The notes under the pieces: model-generated | The model's database searches: none | What the model was told of the DNA's origin: nothing | The model's input: the letters and a program-made list of their open reading frames with translations, nothing else | Program-made: the position numbers and the translations under genes | Origin: Mesostigma viride | Lineage: Eukaryota > Streptophyta > Mesostigmatophyceae > Mesostigmatales > Mesostigmataceae | Direction: 5' to 3' | Assembly (NCBI GenBank): GCA_009746045.1 | Contig: RPFO01000219.1 | Span: 1,022,501 to 1,086,500, forward strand | DNA length: 64,000 nucleotides | Shown here: positions 1 to 11,431 of the stretch, one piece after another | Numbering within the stretch: position 1 is the stretch's first letter | Layout: every line of letters starts with the position of its first letter

Positions 1-990
1 CCAGTCTGTTTGCGCTCTTAATGAACCTGGCATGAAACTTTTTGCGCCGTTTCTGGGTTTTTCTTGCTATTTTGTTCTCCACTTGTTGCAGTTGTGCTAT
101 CAGATTTTCCGCAGCTTTCAATGGTTTTCCTTACGCTGCGTATGCCATGCTTCCTAAAGCTACCCAGAATTGATCGGGCAGTTATCTGGCTTTGCTACGC
201 TTCCTGTATGGAGGTTTTCACACGGTAGACATTCTATATTGCGTAGTCAAGGACCCTAGCTGCCTGGGAGCGGCATCACCGTTGCAAGGAGCTGGCGAGC
301 TCATAGACGCCTGTCATGCTCTTCAGCCTGCTGGAAAACAAGGTTGTTGTATGGAAGGTGAGAATATGTGAGTTACTTATTATCACATCCCCACCTGTTT
401 AGCCATGTTTAACATGTTGGCCCCTTGCTGGCCCACTGCACGGTCCCCTAGTTATTGCTGGCCTTTTTACCATATATAATTACTTGCATCAAAGTGAAGG
501 CACCCAAGTAAACATAACCAATATAAAGCCACATATATACAGTTATACACATACACACAATTATGCATGCGCACGTTTACATTCTCAGTATGACATGCAA
601 TATATCGATCGTGTCCACAATATCCACCGTATAGAGTATAGCCGAGGGTAGGGCAACCTTGGATTATGTCCAAAACAGTGTTAAAAACATGTGGATTGAT
701 GGTGGGTGTCTTAAAATGTGTAAAATCAGAGTATTCTGAGTGTGTCCGTACGAAAACGTATAATACCGTATTATACCGTATTATACCGTATTATACATTA
801 TACTCCACCGTGACCGTATAACGCGTATAACGTACGATTGCACTCTGCTCCTCAAGCCCCCCCTGGGTGCCTGTGCTTGGTAAGGAGGCATGAACCCTCA
901 TGGCGGTGCAGGTGCACCTTGTGCACCCAGAGCAGGTGATAGTTGTACATCCTCCACCTGCAGGTTGTAGCCCTGATTGTATTACAAACC
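1..990. other. Non-coding flank, nothing recognised
   Basis: I see no gene or element here that I can support. A short run near 760-800 repeats an AT-rich decamer (TATTATACCG) three to four times. The open frame at 467-673 on the minus strand is short and has no recognisable domain. Confidence 0.4.
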
Positions 991-1047
991 CATAGATGCC
1001 CCTTTCTCAGGGCTATGTGTTACATATGCTCCCAACGGAGCTATGAT

Positions 1048-1382
<335 letters not shown>

Positions 1383-1641
1383 GCTGGTTGTGTACCGTGT
1401 GTTAGCGGTGCATGTGACTAGGTATGGTGGCACAGCTAGGCTAATTAATTAATAAATTGAACTCGTGCTCCCGTTGGGGCTAGTCACGGAGCATTAATTA
1501 ATTAATTAATGAGACTCGTGCTCCCGTTGGGGAGTCACGGAGCATTAACCCCGATGGATGGATGGGTGGGTGGGTGCAAACAGTCCTACCGGTCAAAGCT
1601 ATCTCTATCAGCTACCTACAACAGAACGGAGCATTAACCCC

Positions 1642-2132
1642 GATGGATGGATGGATGGATGGATGGATGGATGGATGGATGGATGGATGGATGGATGGAT
1701 GGATGGATGGATGGATGGATGGATGGATGGATGGATGGATGGATGGATGGATGGATGGATGGATGGATGGATGGATGGATGGATGGATGGATGGATGGAT
1801 GGATGGATCCATGGATGGATGGATGGATGGATGGATGGATGGATGGATGGATGGATGGATGGATGGATGGATGGATGGATGGATGGATGGATGGATGGAT
1901 GGATGGATGGATGGATGGATGGATGGATGGATGGATGGATGGATGGATGGATGGATGGATGGATGGATGGATGGATGGATGGATGGATGGATGGATGGAT
2001 GGATGGATGGATGGATGGATGGATGGATGGATGGATGGATGGATGGATGGATGGATGGATGGATGGATGGATGGATGGATGGATGGATGGATGGATGGAT
2101 GGATGGATGGATGGATGGATGGATGGATGGAT
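1642..2132. repeat. (GATG)n microsatellite
   Basis: About 490 bases of GATG repeat with one phase interruption near 1807, where GGATCC breaks the tract. Because GATG has no stop in several frames, it creates long spurious open frames (Met-Asp-Gly-Trp or Ile-His-Pro-Ser repeats) on both strands; these are not genes. Confidence 0.95.
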
Positions 2133-2568
2133 TGAATTGAATTGAATTGTAACATAACTCCGTTGGGAGTATATGTAGCACATAGCCCAGAGAAGGGGCA
2201 TATGGCCTATCATACATTCTAAGCTACTTCCTGCAAGGGTGGGAATGTAAACAACACTTGCTCTAGGTGCACTAGGGCACCTGCACCACCCAGAGTTTCA
2301 GGCAGCACCCAGCGAAGGGGAGCCTGTCATAGGTGGGGAAGATCATCATGGCTATACAAGAGCTAGGACATGGCTTCTCTACAGAGAGCATCTCTCTGCA
2401 TGGCATAGCATGGCGAAATTCTTAATGCAACATCCATGGGGGTCCCTTTATAGGCAGGGCTTGGCTAAATTCTGTAGACAACATCCATGGGGGCCGTTAT
2501 GGGCGCACATGCGCGTGGGCCACATGCTAGGCTAAGCCTGACTAATCTACACTACTGGTATGAATTCC

Positions 2569-3929
2569 CTAGTCTGGGGTGGCAGGAGGGGGCTGCCAGG
2601 GCTTGTGGTCAACGTGGATGACCGCCCCCCTCCAGTATACCGGCTTCCCCCCTGCGCTGTGCCGGAGCTGAAGGTAGGTCGGCCATAGCTCGCGTCGCCG
2701 CTGTTGCTGGGCCAGGGTCAAGTCGTCGTCCAGCGTGAAGCGAGTCCTTGAGAGCTTCTTGCGGCATTTAAGGAACGCCTGACAGCTTGTCCGCCATGTA
2801 CTTAAAGGTGAGGAGCACGGGTGCCGGGCCAGCCTTCCCCCGCGCGCGGGGGAGGCGGACAGCCGACATGTCCAGCTCACCAGTGAGTAGCATGGGGGCA
2901 AGAATGTCGCGCTTAAATGCCTCAAGAAGGCTCGTGGAGGTCTCACCTGCCGGCTGGTCGAAGTGCTTGACGATGACATTGTGGCTGCGCCGGGCGATGT
3001 CGGTGTCCTCGCGAAGGTCGAGGGCTTGTTGCTTGAGTTGTGCCGAGATGGTGGAGGTGGTGGAGGTGGTGTGCTGCTTAAGCAAGTCCGCCCAGGTGGA
3101 GGGAGCATCGCCGGCCGGGCCAGCAGGCGTCGGCTGGGCGGCGATGTCCTTCACCGCTTGGGCGGTGAGGCCGGCGGTGTCATGCAAGCTCTCAAGGGCG
3201 TTGGCGGTGGCTTGAAGGCGTTGGTCGAGGTCGAGGAGCTGGGCTTTGATGTCGGCAGTGGAGGCGGAAATGGCCGTGGAGGTGGAGGCGGCGGCGGTGG
3301 AAATGTGAGGAAGTTCAGCAGTCAGCGTGCCGCCGATTGCTGCTATGTCGGCAGCAAGGGGGGTCACGTGCTGCTGAAAGGCTTCCGTGAGGATGGAGCG
3401 GAGGGTGGGGACGGAAAGGGGTGGAGCCCAGATCTCGCCGTCAGAGCGCTGGAGAAGGGAGTTGAGGATGGCGTGCTGGAGATGGGGGCGGACGCAGCCG
3501 GACAGCCCGTAGATGTTGTCCCAGCGGCGGCCGTCTGGGCAGAGGAGGCGATTGATGGAGTGGAAATGGAGGCACAGGTCGTAAAGCGAAGCGTAATCCC
3601 CGAAGAAGATGCAGCGCATAGCATCGGTCGGAGAAATGGTGGCCCAGTCGTAATCTGCGACCTTGAAAGGCCGGGGCCGAAAGCTCGGTTCTGGGCGTGA
3701 AGACCCTCCTGTGTCGTCGGCTGGGCGGGTGCGCTTGGGGTCATGCAGGCGATGCAGATGGCGAGGCGTTAATAAGCCCGGGGGGTTGCTGGACGACCAC
3801 CAGTGCACGACTAGTGTCATCGCCGCCTGCCGGACCTGAAGGCGAAGCTGCAGCCTGAGCTGCAGACGTATTTTCATTGCCGAGCGCAGCCGCCAGGCTG
3901 CGTTGCGTCGAGGCGCGTTTGTTCGCCAT
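2569..3929 (-). pseudogene. LINE ORF1 (L1-type), degenerate
   Basis: Reading the minus strand, an ATG at 3929 opens a frame starting MANKRAST that breaks after about 50 codons. It continues in a second frame (to about 2790) and ends in a third frame at 2569. The C-terminal half contains a predicted RRM-like segment (around RRSHNVIVKHFDQ, then VLLTFKYMADKL). It is followed by the tail typical of L1-like ORF1 proteins (LDDDLT, QQQRRRELWP, WRGA, HVDHKPW). In known L1 elements this protein is an RNA-binding chaperone that packages the element RNA. The two frame changes are not at homopolymers and run the opposite way from others in this window, so I read them as real decay. No reverse transcriptase follows below 2569, so the 3' part of the element is missing. 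Confidence 0.7.
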
Positions 3930-4100
3930 ATATTGCGTTTTAGATTCGGAAAATTATATCAGCATGTGCGTCTTAGAAAGACGAAGCGATAGTGATATTC
4001 ACGGCTAAATTCGGTGCTCAAACGTGAAAGTTATGAGCTCCGACAGCCATGGCTACCTCGTGGCCGGAATTTATTATATATGCACTCACAGGCATGCTCC
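3930..4100 (-). promoter_or_regulatory. 5' UTR/promoter remnant of the minus-strand LINE
   Basis: Directly upstream of the ORF1 start the minus strand contains CTCATAACTTT, then a short GTCTT...AAGAC palindrome, then GCTGATATAATTTTC. The same three blocks occur in the same order in the 168-bp monomers upstream of the LINE at 11.4 kb. Shared spacing and sequence suggest a conserved LINE promoter core; promoter activity is inferred. Confidence 0.5.
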
Positions 4101-4115
4101 CCCCTTACCCGGGCA

Positions 4116-5395
4116 GATGGATGGATGGATGGATGGATGGATGGATGGATGGATGGATGGATGGATGGATGGATGGATGGATGGATGGATGGATGGATGG
4201 ATGGATGGATGGATGGATGGATGGATGGATGGATGGATGGATGGATGGATGGATGGATGGATGGATGGATGGATGGATGGATGGATGGATGGATGGATGG
4301 ATGGATGGATGGATGGATGGATGGATGGATGGATGGATGGATGGATGGATGGATGGATGGATGGATGGATGGATGGATGGATGGATGGATGGATGGATGG
4401 ATGGATGGATGGATGGATGGATGGATGGATGGATGGATGGATGGATGGATGGATGGATGGATGGATGGATGGATGGATGGATGGATGGATGGATGGATGG
4501 ATGGATGGATGGATGGATGGATGGATGGATGGATGGATGGATGGATGGATGGATGGATGGATGGATGGATGGATGGATGGATGGATGGATGGATGGATGG
4601 ATGGATGGATGGATGGATGGATGGATGGATGGATGGATGGATGGATGGATGGATGGATGGATGGATGGATGGATGGATGGATGGATGGATGGATGGATGG
4701 ATGGATGGATGGATGGATGGATGGATGGATGGATGGATGGATGGATGGATGGATGGATGGATGGATGGATGGATGGATGGATGGATGGATGGATGGATGG
4801 ATGGATGGATGGATGGATGGATGGATGGATGGATGGATGGATGGATGGATGGATGGATGGATGGATGGATGGATGGATGGATGGATGGATGGATGGATGG
4901 ATGGATGGATGGATGGATGGATGGATGGATGGATGGATGGATGGATGGATGGATGGATGGATGGATGGATGGATGGATGGATGGATGGATGGATGGATGG
5001 ATGGATGGATGGATGGATGGATGGATGGATGGATGGATGGATGGATGGATGGATGGATGGATGGATGGATGGATGGATGGATGGATGGATGGATGGATGG
5101 ATGGATGGATGGATGGATGGATGGATGGATGGATGGATGGATGGATGGATGGATGGATGGATGGATGGATGGATGGATGGATGGATGGATGGATGGATGG
5201 ATGGATGGATGGATGGATGGATGGATAGTGGATGGATGGATGGATGGATGGATGGATGGATGGATGGATGGATGGATGGATGGATGGATGGATGGATGGA
5301 TGGATGGATGGATGGATGGATGGATGGATGGATGGATGGATGGATGGATGGATGGATGGATGGATGGATGGATGGATGGATGGATGGATGGATGG
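4116..5395. repeat. Long (GATG)n microsatellite, 1.28 kb
   Basis: About 320 near-perfect GATG units with one interruption near 5226 that shifts the repeat phase. All long open frames across it are repeat artefacts. Confidence 0.95.
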
Positions 5396-5396
5396 G

Positions 5397-6010
5397 GACA
5401 CGCAGTCATACCGGTCTAATCTATCTACAACATCAAACCAGCTCTATTCTAAGCTCTCTACCCTAGGGGTCCTGGCTAGCGTGACGTTGCCGCGTTTGCA
5501 AACATGTGGGCGCTTCCCCATGGGAGGGGGTTCGTTGTCCTCTATGACCTGGGCCCACTTGGCCTTGTCCGCCATCATCTTTTTAATTCCAAATCACGGA
5601 GAGGCCTAGCTAGCCCCCCCATGTCCTCTACTAGCTGTTTTTTGAAGGTGCGGGCCTTGCGGCGTCTAGCATTGCAGTGCCCGGCCCACGTAAGAAGGTG
5701 CCAGCCACATATCAATCCGGCGCAGCGCCGGTAGGTTCCCCGGTAATTCCCGCGCGAAAGTTGACGAAATTCGGTGCGCGCGTGCAATGTTGACTGAAAT
5801 TCGGTGTGCACGGCTATGGTAGCTGAAAATTTATTGCTCACGGAATACGAAGCCATTGTGTACCGGATTTCGCTTGTTCGAACGGCATTGTCATAGGGAA
5901 AAATAATATTCACAAAAAAACTCGCGAAACGCTGCTGTATTGGGTGTGAACGAGGACAAGCACGCAGTTGGCGCAGTTTTTGCTCGCCGTCCGACCAGCC
6001 CCGTGCATCT
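5397..6010. other. Unassigned spacer with LINE-5'-like words
   Basis: No convincing gene. The block AAATTCGGTG recurs near 5767 and 5798 and also near 4003 in the LINE 5' region, so this stretch may include another decayed LINE 5' end. A minus-strand open frame at 5575-5913 has no recognisable domain. Confidence 0.3.
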
Positions 6011-6015
6011 TTAAG

Positions 6016-6228
6016 GTAAGGTCTCGTTGCCCAAACTACTTGACGGTGGAAGCGAACACGTTCTACCAGTTCCTTACATCATTTCAAAGAAACCCAGCGT
6101 AGGATTTCCCTTAATTTTGCGTTTCCGATTTTTACGCCCCTTCCGCGAAAAAGTGAGAATTATAGGAGCGCTGACAGGGGCAACACTGCATGTCGTGCTT
6201 TTAATCGCTTTTACGTCTTTTCTTGCAG
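6016..6228 (+). other. Predicted 5'-UTR intron
   Basis: The donor reads AAG|GTAAGG at 6013-6021. The acceptor is a pyrimidine-rich tract ending TTTTCTTGCAG at 6228. The 213-base interval fits a GT-AG intron just before the small zinc-ribbon ORF. No transcript evidence is available. Confidence 0.45.
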
Positions 6229-6232
6229 CTAT

Positions 6233-6400
6233 ATGACTTCGCTTGGGCGCAGCAACATCGCCCGGTGTTTATCCTGCGGGCGGGGCTTGCTGGCCCCGTC
6301 CGGAGTGTGCTCGGGGTGCGGGAAAAACCACAGCTACTGGTTTATAACGTCGACAACCCCCCATTTTCTGGTCATTAACCGGCGTATTCTTGTGGTTTAA
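6233..6400 (+). CDS. Small zinc-ribbon protein, 55 aa
   Basis: An ATG four bases after the predicted splice acceptor opens a 55-codon frame ending TAA at 6400. Residues about 12-30 form a compact pair of CxxC knuckles (CLSCGRG and CSGCGKN), as in zinc ribbons that bind nucleic acids or proteins. The C-terminal half is hydrophobic and aromatic. The position after a good acceptor, and an untranslated exon ending in a good donor, argue that it is expressed. It could instead be one exon of a longer gene or a decayed fragment. No function can be given. Confidence 0.4.
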   Translation: MTSLGRSNIARCLSCGRGLLAPSGVCSGCGKNHSYWFITSTTPHFLVINRRILVV

Positions 6401-6716
6401 GCTTCCGGCGACGGGCGAAAAGAGCTCTTACCATGACGGCATGCTCTGGGGAGGCGTTCCGAGAAGGACTGGGGCGGGCAGGCAAATTTACACGCGACAG
6501 TGCCCGCACGTCGCCTGCGCACCCCGGCGTACAAGGCAAAGCGCAGTGTTTCCCTCCTGGACGGCCCATCGCTGCCTTTGCCGGGCGGCATGTTGGGGAG
6601 GCGGCTCCTTCTTCCTTTCTTACCGCCCGTTTCATAGTTCATACCCCGTGAGTTTCCCAACGGAGGCGTGTTAATGATGAGCGGCTGCATGCATGAATGA
6701 ACGGGTGTATGAATGA

Positions 6717-8443
6717 GGGAGGGGGGGGGAGGGAGGAGGGAGGGAGGAGGGAGGAGGGGAGGGAGGGAGGGAGGGAGGGAGGGAGGGAGGAGGGAGGGAG
6801 GGAGGGAGGGAGGGAGGGAGGGAGGGAGGGAGGGAGGGAGGGAGGGAGGGAGGGAGGGAGGGAGGGGGAGGAGGAGGGAGGGAGGAGGGAGGGAGGGAGG
6901 GAGGGAGGGAGGGAGGGAGGGAGGGAGGGAGGGAGGGAGGGAGGGAGGGAGGGAGGGAGGGAGGGAGGGAGGGAGGGAGGGAGGGAGGGAGGGAGGGAGG
7001 GAGGGAGGGAGGGGAGGGAGGGAGGGAGGGAGGGAGGGAGGAGGGGAGGGAGGGAAGGAGGAGAGGGAGGGGAGGGAGGGAGGGAGGAGGGAGGGAGGGA
7101 GGGAGGGAGGAGAGGGAGGAGGGGGAGGGAGGGAGGGAGGGAGGAGGGAGGGAGGGAGGAGGGAGGGAGGGAGGAGGGAGGGAGGGAGGGAGGGAGGGAG
7201 GGAGGGAGGGAGGGAGGAGGAGGGAGGGAGGGAGGGAGGGAGGGAGGGAGGGAGGGAGGGAGGGAGGGAGGGGAGGGAGGGAGGGAGGGAGGAGGAGGGG
7301 GAGGGAGGGAGGAGGGAGGGAGGGAGGGAGGGAGGGAGGGAGGGAGAGGAGGGAGGGAGGGAGGGAGGGAGGAGGAGGGAGGGAGGGAGGGAGGGAGGGA
7401 GGGAGGGAGGGAGGGAGGGAGGAGGGAGGGAGGGAGGAGGGAGGGAGGGAGGGAGGGAGGGAGGAGGGAGGGAGGGAGGGAGGAGGGAGGGAGGGAGGGA
7501 GGGAGGGAGGAGGGAGGGAGGGAGGGAGGGAGGGAGGGAGGAGGAGGGAGGGAGGGAGGGAGGGAGGGAGGGAGGAGGAGGGAGAGGGAGGGAGGGAGGG
7601 AGGAGGGAGGGAGGAGGGAGGGAGGGAGGGAGGGAGGAGGAGGGAGGGAGGGGGAGGGAGGGAGGAGGGAGGGAGGGAGGGAGGGAGGGAGGGAGGGAGG
7701 GAGGGAGGGAGGGAGGGAGGAGGAGGGAGGAGGAGGGAGGGAGGGAGGAGGGAGGAGGAGGGAGGGAGGAGGGAGGGAGGGAGGAGGGAGGGAGGGAGGG
7801 AGGGGGAGGGAGGGAGGGAGGAGGAGGGAGGAGGGAGGGAGGAGGAGGGAGGGAGGGAGGGAGGGAGGGAGGAGGGAGGGAGGGAGGGAGGGAGGAGGGA
7901 GGGAGGGAGGGAGGGAGGGAGAGGGAGGGAGGGAGGGAGGGAGGAGGGAGGAGGAGGAGGGAGGGAGGGAGGGAGGGAGGAGGAGGGAGGGAGGGAGGGA
8001 GGGAGGGAGGGAGGGAGGGAGGGAGGGAGGGAGGGAGGGAGGAGGGAGGGAGGGAGGGAGGAGGGAGGAGGAGGGAGGGAGGGAGGAGGGAGGGAGGAGG
8101 AGGGAGGGAGGAGGGAGGGAGGAGGGAGGGAGGAGGAGGGAGGGAGGAGGGAGGGAGGGAGGGAGGGAGGGAGGGAGGAGGGAGGGAGGGAGGGGGAGGG
8201 AGGGAGGGAGGGAGGAGGAGGGAGGGAGGGAGGGAGGGAGGGAGGGAGGGAGGGAGGAGGAGGGAGGGGGAGGGAGGAGGGAGGGAGGGAGGGAGGAGGG
8301 AGGGAGGGAGGGAGGAGGAGGGAGGGAGGGAGGGAGGAGGGAGGGAGGAGGGAGGGAGGGAGGGAGGGAGGGAGGGAGGGAGGGAGGGAGGAGGGAGGGA
8401 GGGAGGGAGGGAGGGAGGGAGGGAGGGAGGGAGGGAGGGAGGG
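6717..8443. repeat. Purine-only (GGGA/GGAGG)n tract, 1.7 kb
   Basis: About 1.7 kb in which the plus strand is almost only G and A, built of GGGA units with frequent GGA insertions. Each G-run of three or four could contribute to G-quadruplexes, and the mirror symmetry could allow triplex DNA. The Gly-Arg-Glu and Ser-Leu-Pro frames over it are artefacts. Confidence 0.95.
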
Positions 8444-8452
8444 TATGTATGA

Positions 8453-8767
<315 letters not shown>

Positions 8768-8897
8768 TTCTCTGCTTAGGCGTTGGAGCACACGCATGCA
8801 CTGGAGGAAGGGGGTGATGAAAACCCAGACCAACTGTCGCACCCACCCCTCCACCTCCACCAAGCGTAAGGCCAAGCGTGCCATGGGGGTAGGGTAG

Positions 8898-9050
8898 CGG
8901 ACGCAAGTCACCAACGTCAGGGTGCTCACCAGGCTGGTGGATGAGAAGATGGGGGGCAGGCCCCTGTCAGATGCAGAGAAGAAGAAAAGGAAAAGGATGC
9001 AGCAGGGCCGTGAGAACGTGCCCCCGGGTGTGGCATTAGCCACTATATAG
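8898..9050 (+). other. Possible C-terminal coding remnant
   Basis: A 50-codon open frame without its own upstream start ends at TAG 9048-9050. It encodes a basic, Lys/Arg-rich tail ([19 protein letters not shown]). It could be the last exon of a gene disrupted by the microsatellites upstream, or chance. Confidence 0.2.
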
Positions 9051-9059
9051 CTAGCTAGC

Positions 9060-9975
9060 TGGCTAGAGCTGTGTTATTAATGCATTGTACTATAGGCATG
9101 TGCCCCAAGTATGCCTTCCTGCATTGTAAATATGATGCATAATGTAATGATGTGTTGTTTGGAACCTTCTGTACACCAAGGTGGAATGATTGCCATGAAA
9201 CCCTTGTAAGAACAATAGAAAGCTGCTTTTTCTGTGGTATTTATGCTAGCATCTGTCACCAATTTGTCATCCAACCAGCCTGAAGCTTTGTGGGCAGGCT
9301 GCATGGGATGTGTTTCGAACATGTGCCAAGTTCCAGGTCCAACTGAGTTCATTTGATGTCATTATATATGCACATGTGTGATGAAACCCTTGAAAAACCA
9401 TGAAAAACTGCATTTTTGTGGTATTTATGCTAGCATTTGTCACCAGTTTGTCATCCAACCAGCCTGAAGCTTTGTGGGCAGGCTGCATGGGATGTGTTTC
9501 GAACATGTGCCAAGTCCCAGGTCCAACTGAGTTCATTTGATGTCATTATATATGCAAATGTGTGATGAAACCCTTGGAAAACCCTGAAAAACTGCATTTT
9601 TGTGGTGTTTATGCTAGCATCTGTCACCAATTTGTCGTCCAACCAGCCTGAAACTTTGTGGGCATGCTGCATGGATGTGTTTAGAACATATGCAAAGTTC
9701 CACGCCCAACTGAGTTCATTTGGTGTCATTATATATGCATATGTGTGATGAAACCCTTGGAAAACCCTGAAAAACTGCATTTTGGGGTATTTATGCTAGC
9801 ATCTGTCACCATTTTGTGATCCAACCAGCCTGAAACTTTGTGGGCATGCTGCATGGGATGTGTTTATAACATGTGCAAAGTTATAGCCCCAACTGAGTTC
9901 ATTTAGTGTCATTCATATAGGCATGCATGCCAGAAAGTGCTAAAAGTGCGGTATTTTATGCTAGCAAATGTCACC
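9060..9975. repeat. 183-bp tandem repeat, about 4.5 copies
   Basis: The block TTTATGCTAGCATCTGTCACC recurs near 9239, 9423, 9607 and 9789, giving periods of 182-184 bases; a diverged copy lies near 9953. Copies differ at scattered positions, so the array is older than the 168- and 170-bp arrays. The minus-strand frames starting MNSVGPG are repeat translations, not genes. Confidence 0.85.
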
Positions 9976-10082
9976 ATGTTACCATGGTGCCGACTCCCAA
10001 AAAATTTTTTGACCACATGGCATCATAAGATATCTGATTAGGTACCTTGGTGCCAAATTTGAGGCCAAACTGACTATTAGCC

Positions 10083-10762
10083 TATCTTGAAACAATTACC
10101 AGGGAACCAAAACGCGTTTTTGGATTGATGTGCAGGCTGAGCTGGGCGCAGCCCCGCGGGGGGGGCGCGTGATGTGTCTACCTGGTTGCTGCGAGCTAAG
10201 TGCCCTACTAGCTGCAGGCGCTGCTTAATGGTGCTGGTAATATATGGCATGCCGAGGTACAAGTCCTCACTGCGGACATGAGCAGCGTAGCCTACACTGA
10301 AAATGGATCGCAGCATGTTGGTGACCGCGCCGTCCAGCTTTCTGGCAAGGTCAGCAGTGAGGGTCCACGTCTCGGCCCCGTACGTATGAACAGGGAGGAC
10401 CAGGACTTTAAGCAGGTCCTGTTTCTCTATCTTGCCCAAGGGCTTGCGCCACAGGCCCCGGTATTGGCGTAAAGCGTGCCAGGCGAGGGAGACACGGTGG
10501 TCCACATCAGCCTCGCAGCTGGGGAGGAGGCTGCCCAGCAGCTTGACGCGGTCCCGATACAGGACAGTCTTGGGAGCCATCAAGTAGAAAGAGGTTGGGC
10601 GGTGGCTGAGTGAGCCCAATCTCCAGAGCCTCAGTCTTCTTGCTGACCTCAAGCTAGCTCCACCGCACGGGCCTTGATTGCCAGGCAGTCAAGCCACGTC
10701 TGCACGTGCTCAGTGCCCTCTAAGAGGGTGGTGTCGTCAGCGGTTAAGAATAAGCTCTAGTG
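10083..10762 (-). pseudogene. LINE RT C-terminal fragment
   Basis: The minus strand encodes a diverged relative of the C-terminal third of the LINE ORF2 at 12899-16531. It shares TWLDCLA, LLGS-LP-CE-D, YGAETWTL, LDGAVT-ML, SEDLY and GHLAR. The catalytic motif is changed to TADD and the frame is broken near 10650. It ends near 10083 with no poly-repeat tail that I can see. It represents an older, dead LINE of a related family. Confidence 0.75.
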
Positions 10763-10915
10763 GGCGTCCCCAACATCTACTGCTCCAATTTTGGTACTTT
10801 TGAAATTCCATGCCTGGAGCGCAAAGTTTGCAATATATGTGCCGTTTGTAGCTCTAGCTCTATAATAACCTGACCATGAATGTTGTGGACGCCCATGAGG
10901 ATGATGTGACGGAAT

Positions 10916-11418
10916 GCAATATACGAGAATGCTCATAACTTTTGACTCCGGCCATGAAATTTCATCGGGTTGGTTGCATTAGACGCGTCTTTTGAAGACG
11001 AACACGCTGATATAATTTTCTACAGCTATCGCTCAATATTTCCGAAGATACCGGCACCGCCCTGCCCAGCAAATATCGCTGTTGCAATATACGAGAATGC
11101 TCATAACTTTTGACTCCGGCCATGAAATTTCATCGGGTTGGTTGCATTAGACTCGTCTTTTGAAGACGAACACGCTGATATAATTTTCTACAGCTATCGC
11201 TCAATATTTCCGAAGATACCGGCACCGCCCTGCCCAGCAAATATCGCTGTTGCAATATACGAGAATGCTCATAACTTTTGACTCCGGCCATGAAACTTCA
11301 TCGGGTTGGTTGCATTAGACTCGTCTTTTGAAGACGAACACGCTGATATAATTTTCTCAGCTATCGCTCAATATTTCCGAAGATACCGGCACCGCCCTGC
11401 CCAGCAAATATCGCTGTT
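10916..11418 (+). promoter_or_regulatory. Three 168-bp 5' monomers of LINE
   Basis: Units begin with GCAATATACGAGAATGCTC at 10916, 11084 and 11252; the third is a base shorter and runs into ORF1. Each unit carries CTCATAACTTT, a GTCTT/GAAGAC palindrome and GCTGATATAATTTTC. A tandem array immediately before ORF1 resembles the 5'-UTR monomers of mouse L1, which act as promoter repeats; that role is inferred here. Confidence 0.7.
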
Positions 11419-11431
11419 TTTTCAGCTCGAT

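Noticed and set aside
1558-5466. Long open frames of Met-Asp-Gly-Trp and Ile-His-Pro-Ser repeats
   Set aside because: They are translations of GATG microsatellites, open in several frames on both strands.
9077-9780. Three related small proteins starting MNSVGPG or similar
   Set aside because: They follow the 183-bp tandem repeat period exactly and lack independent support.
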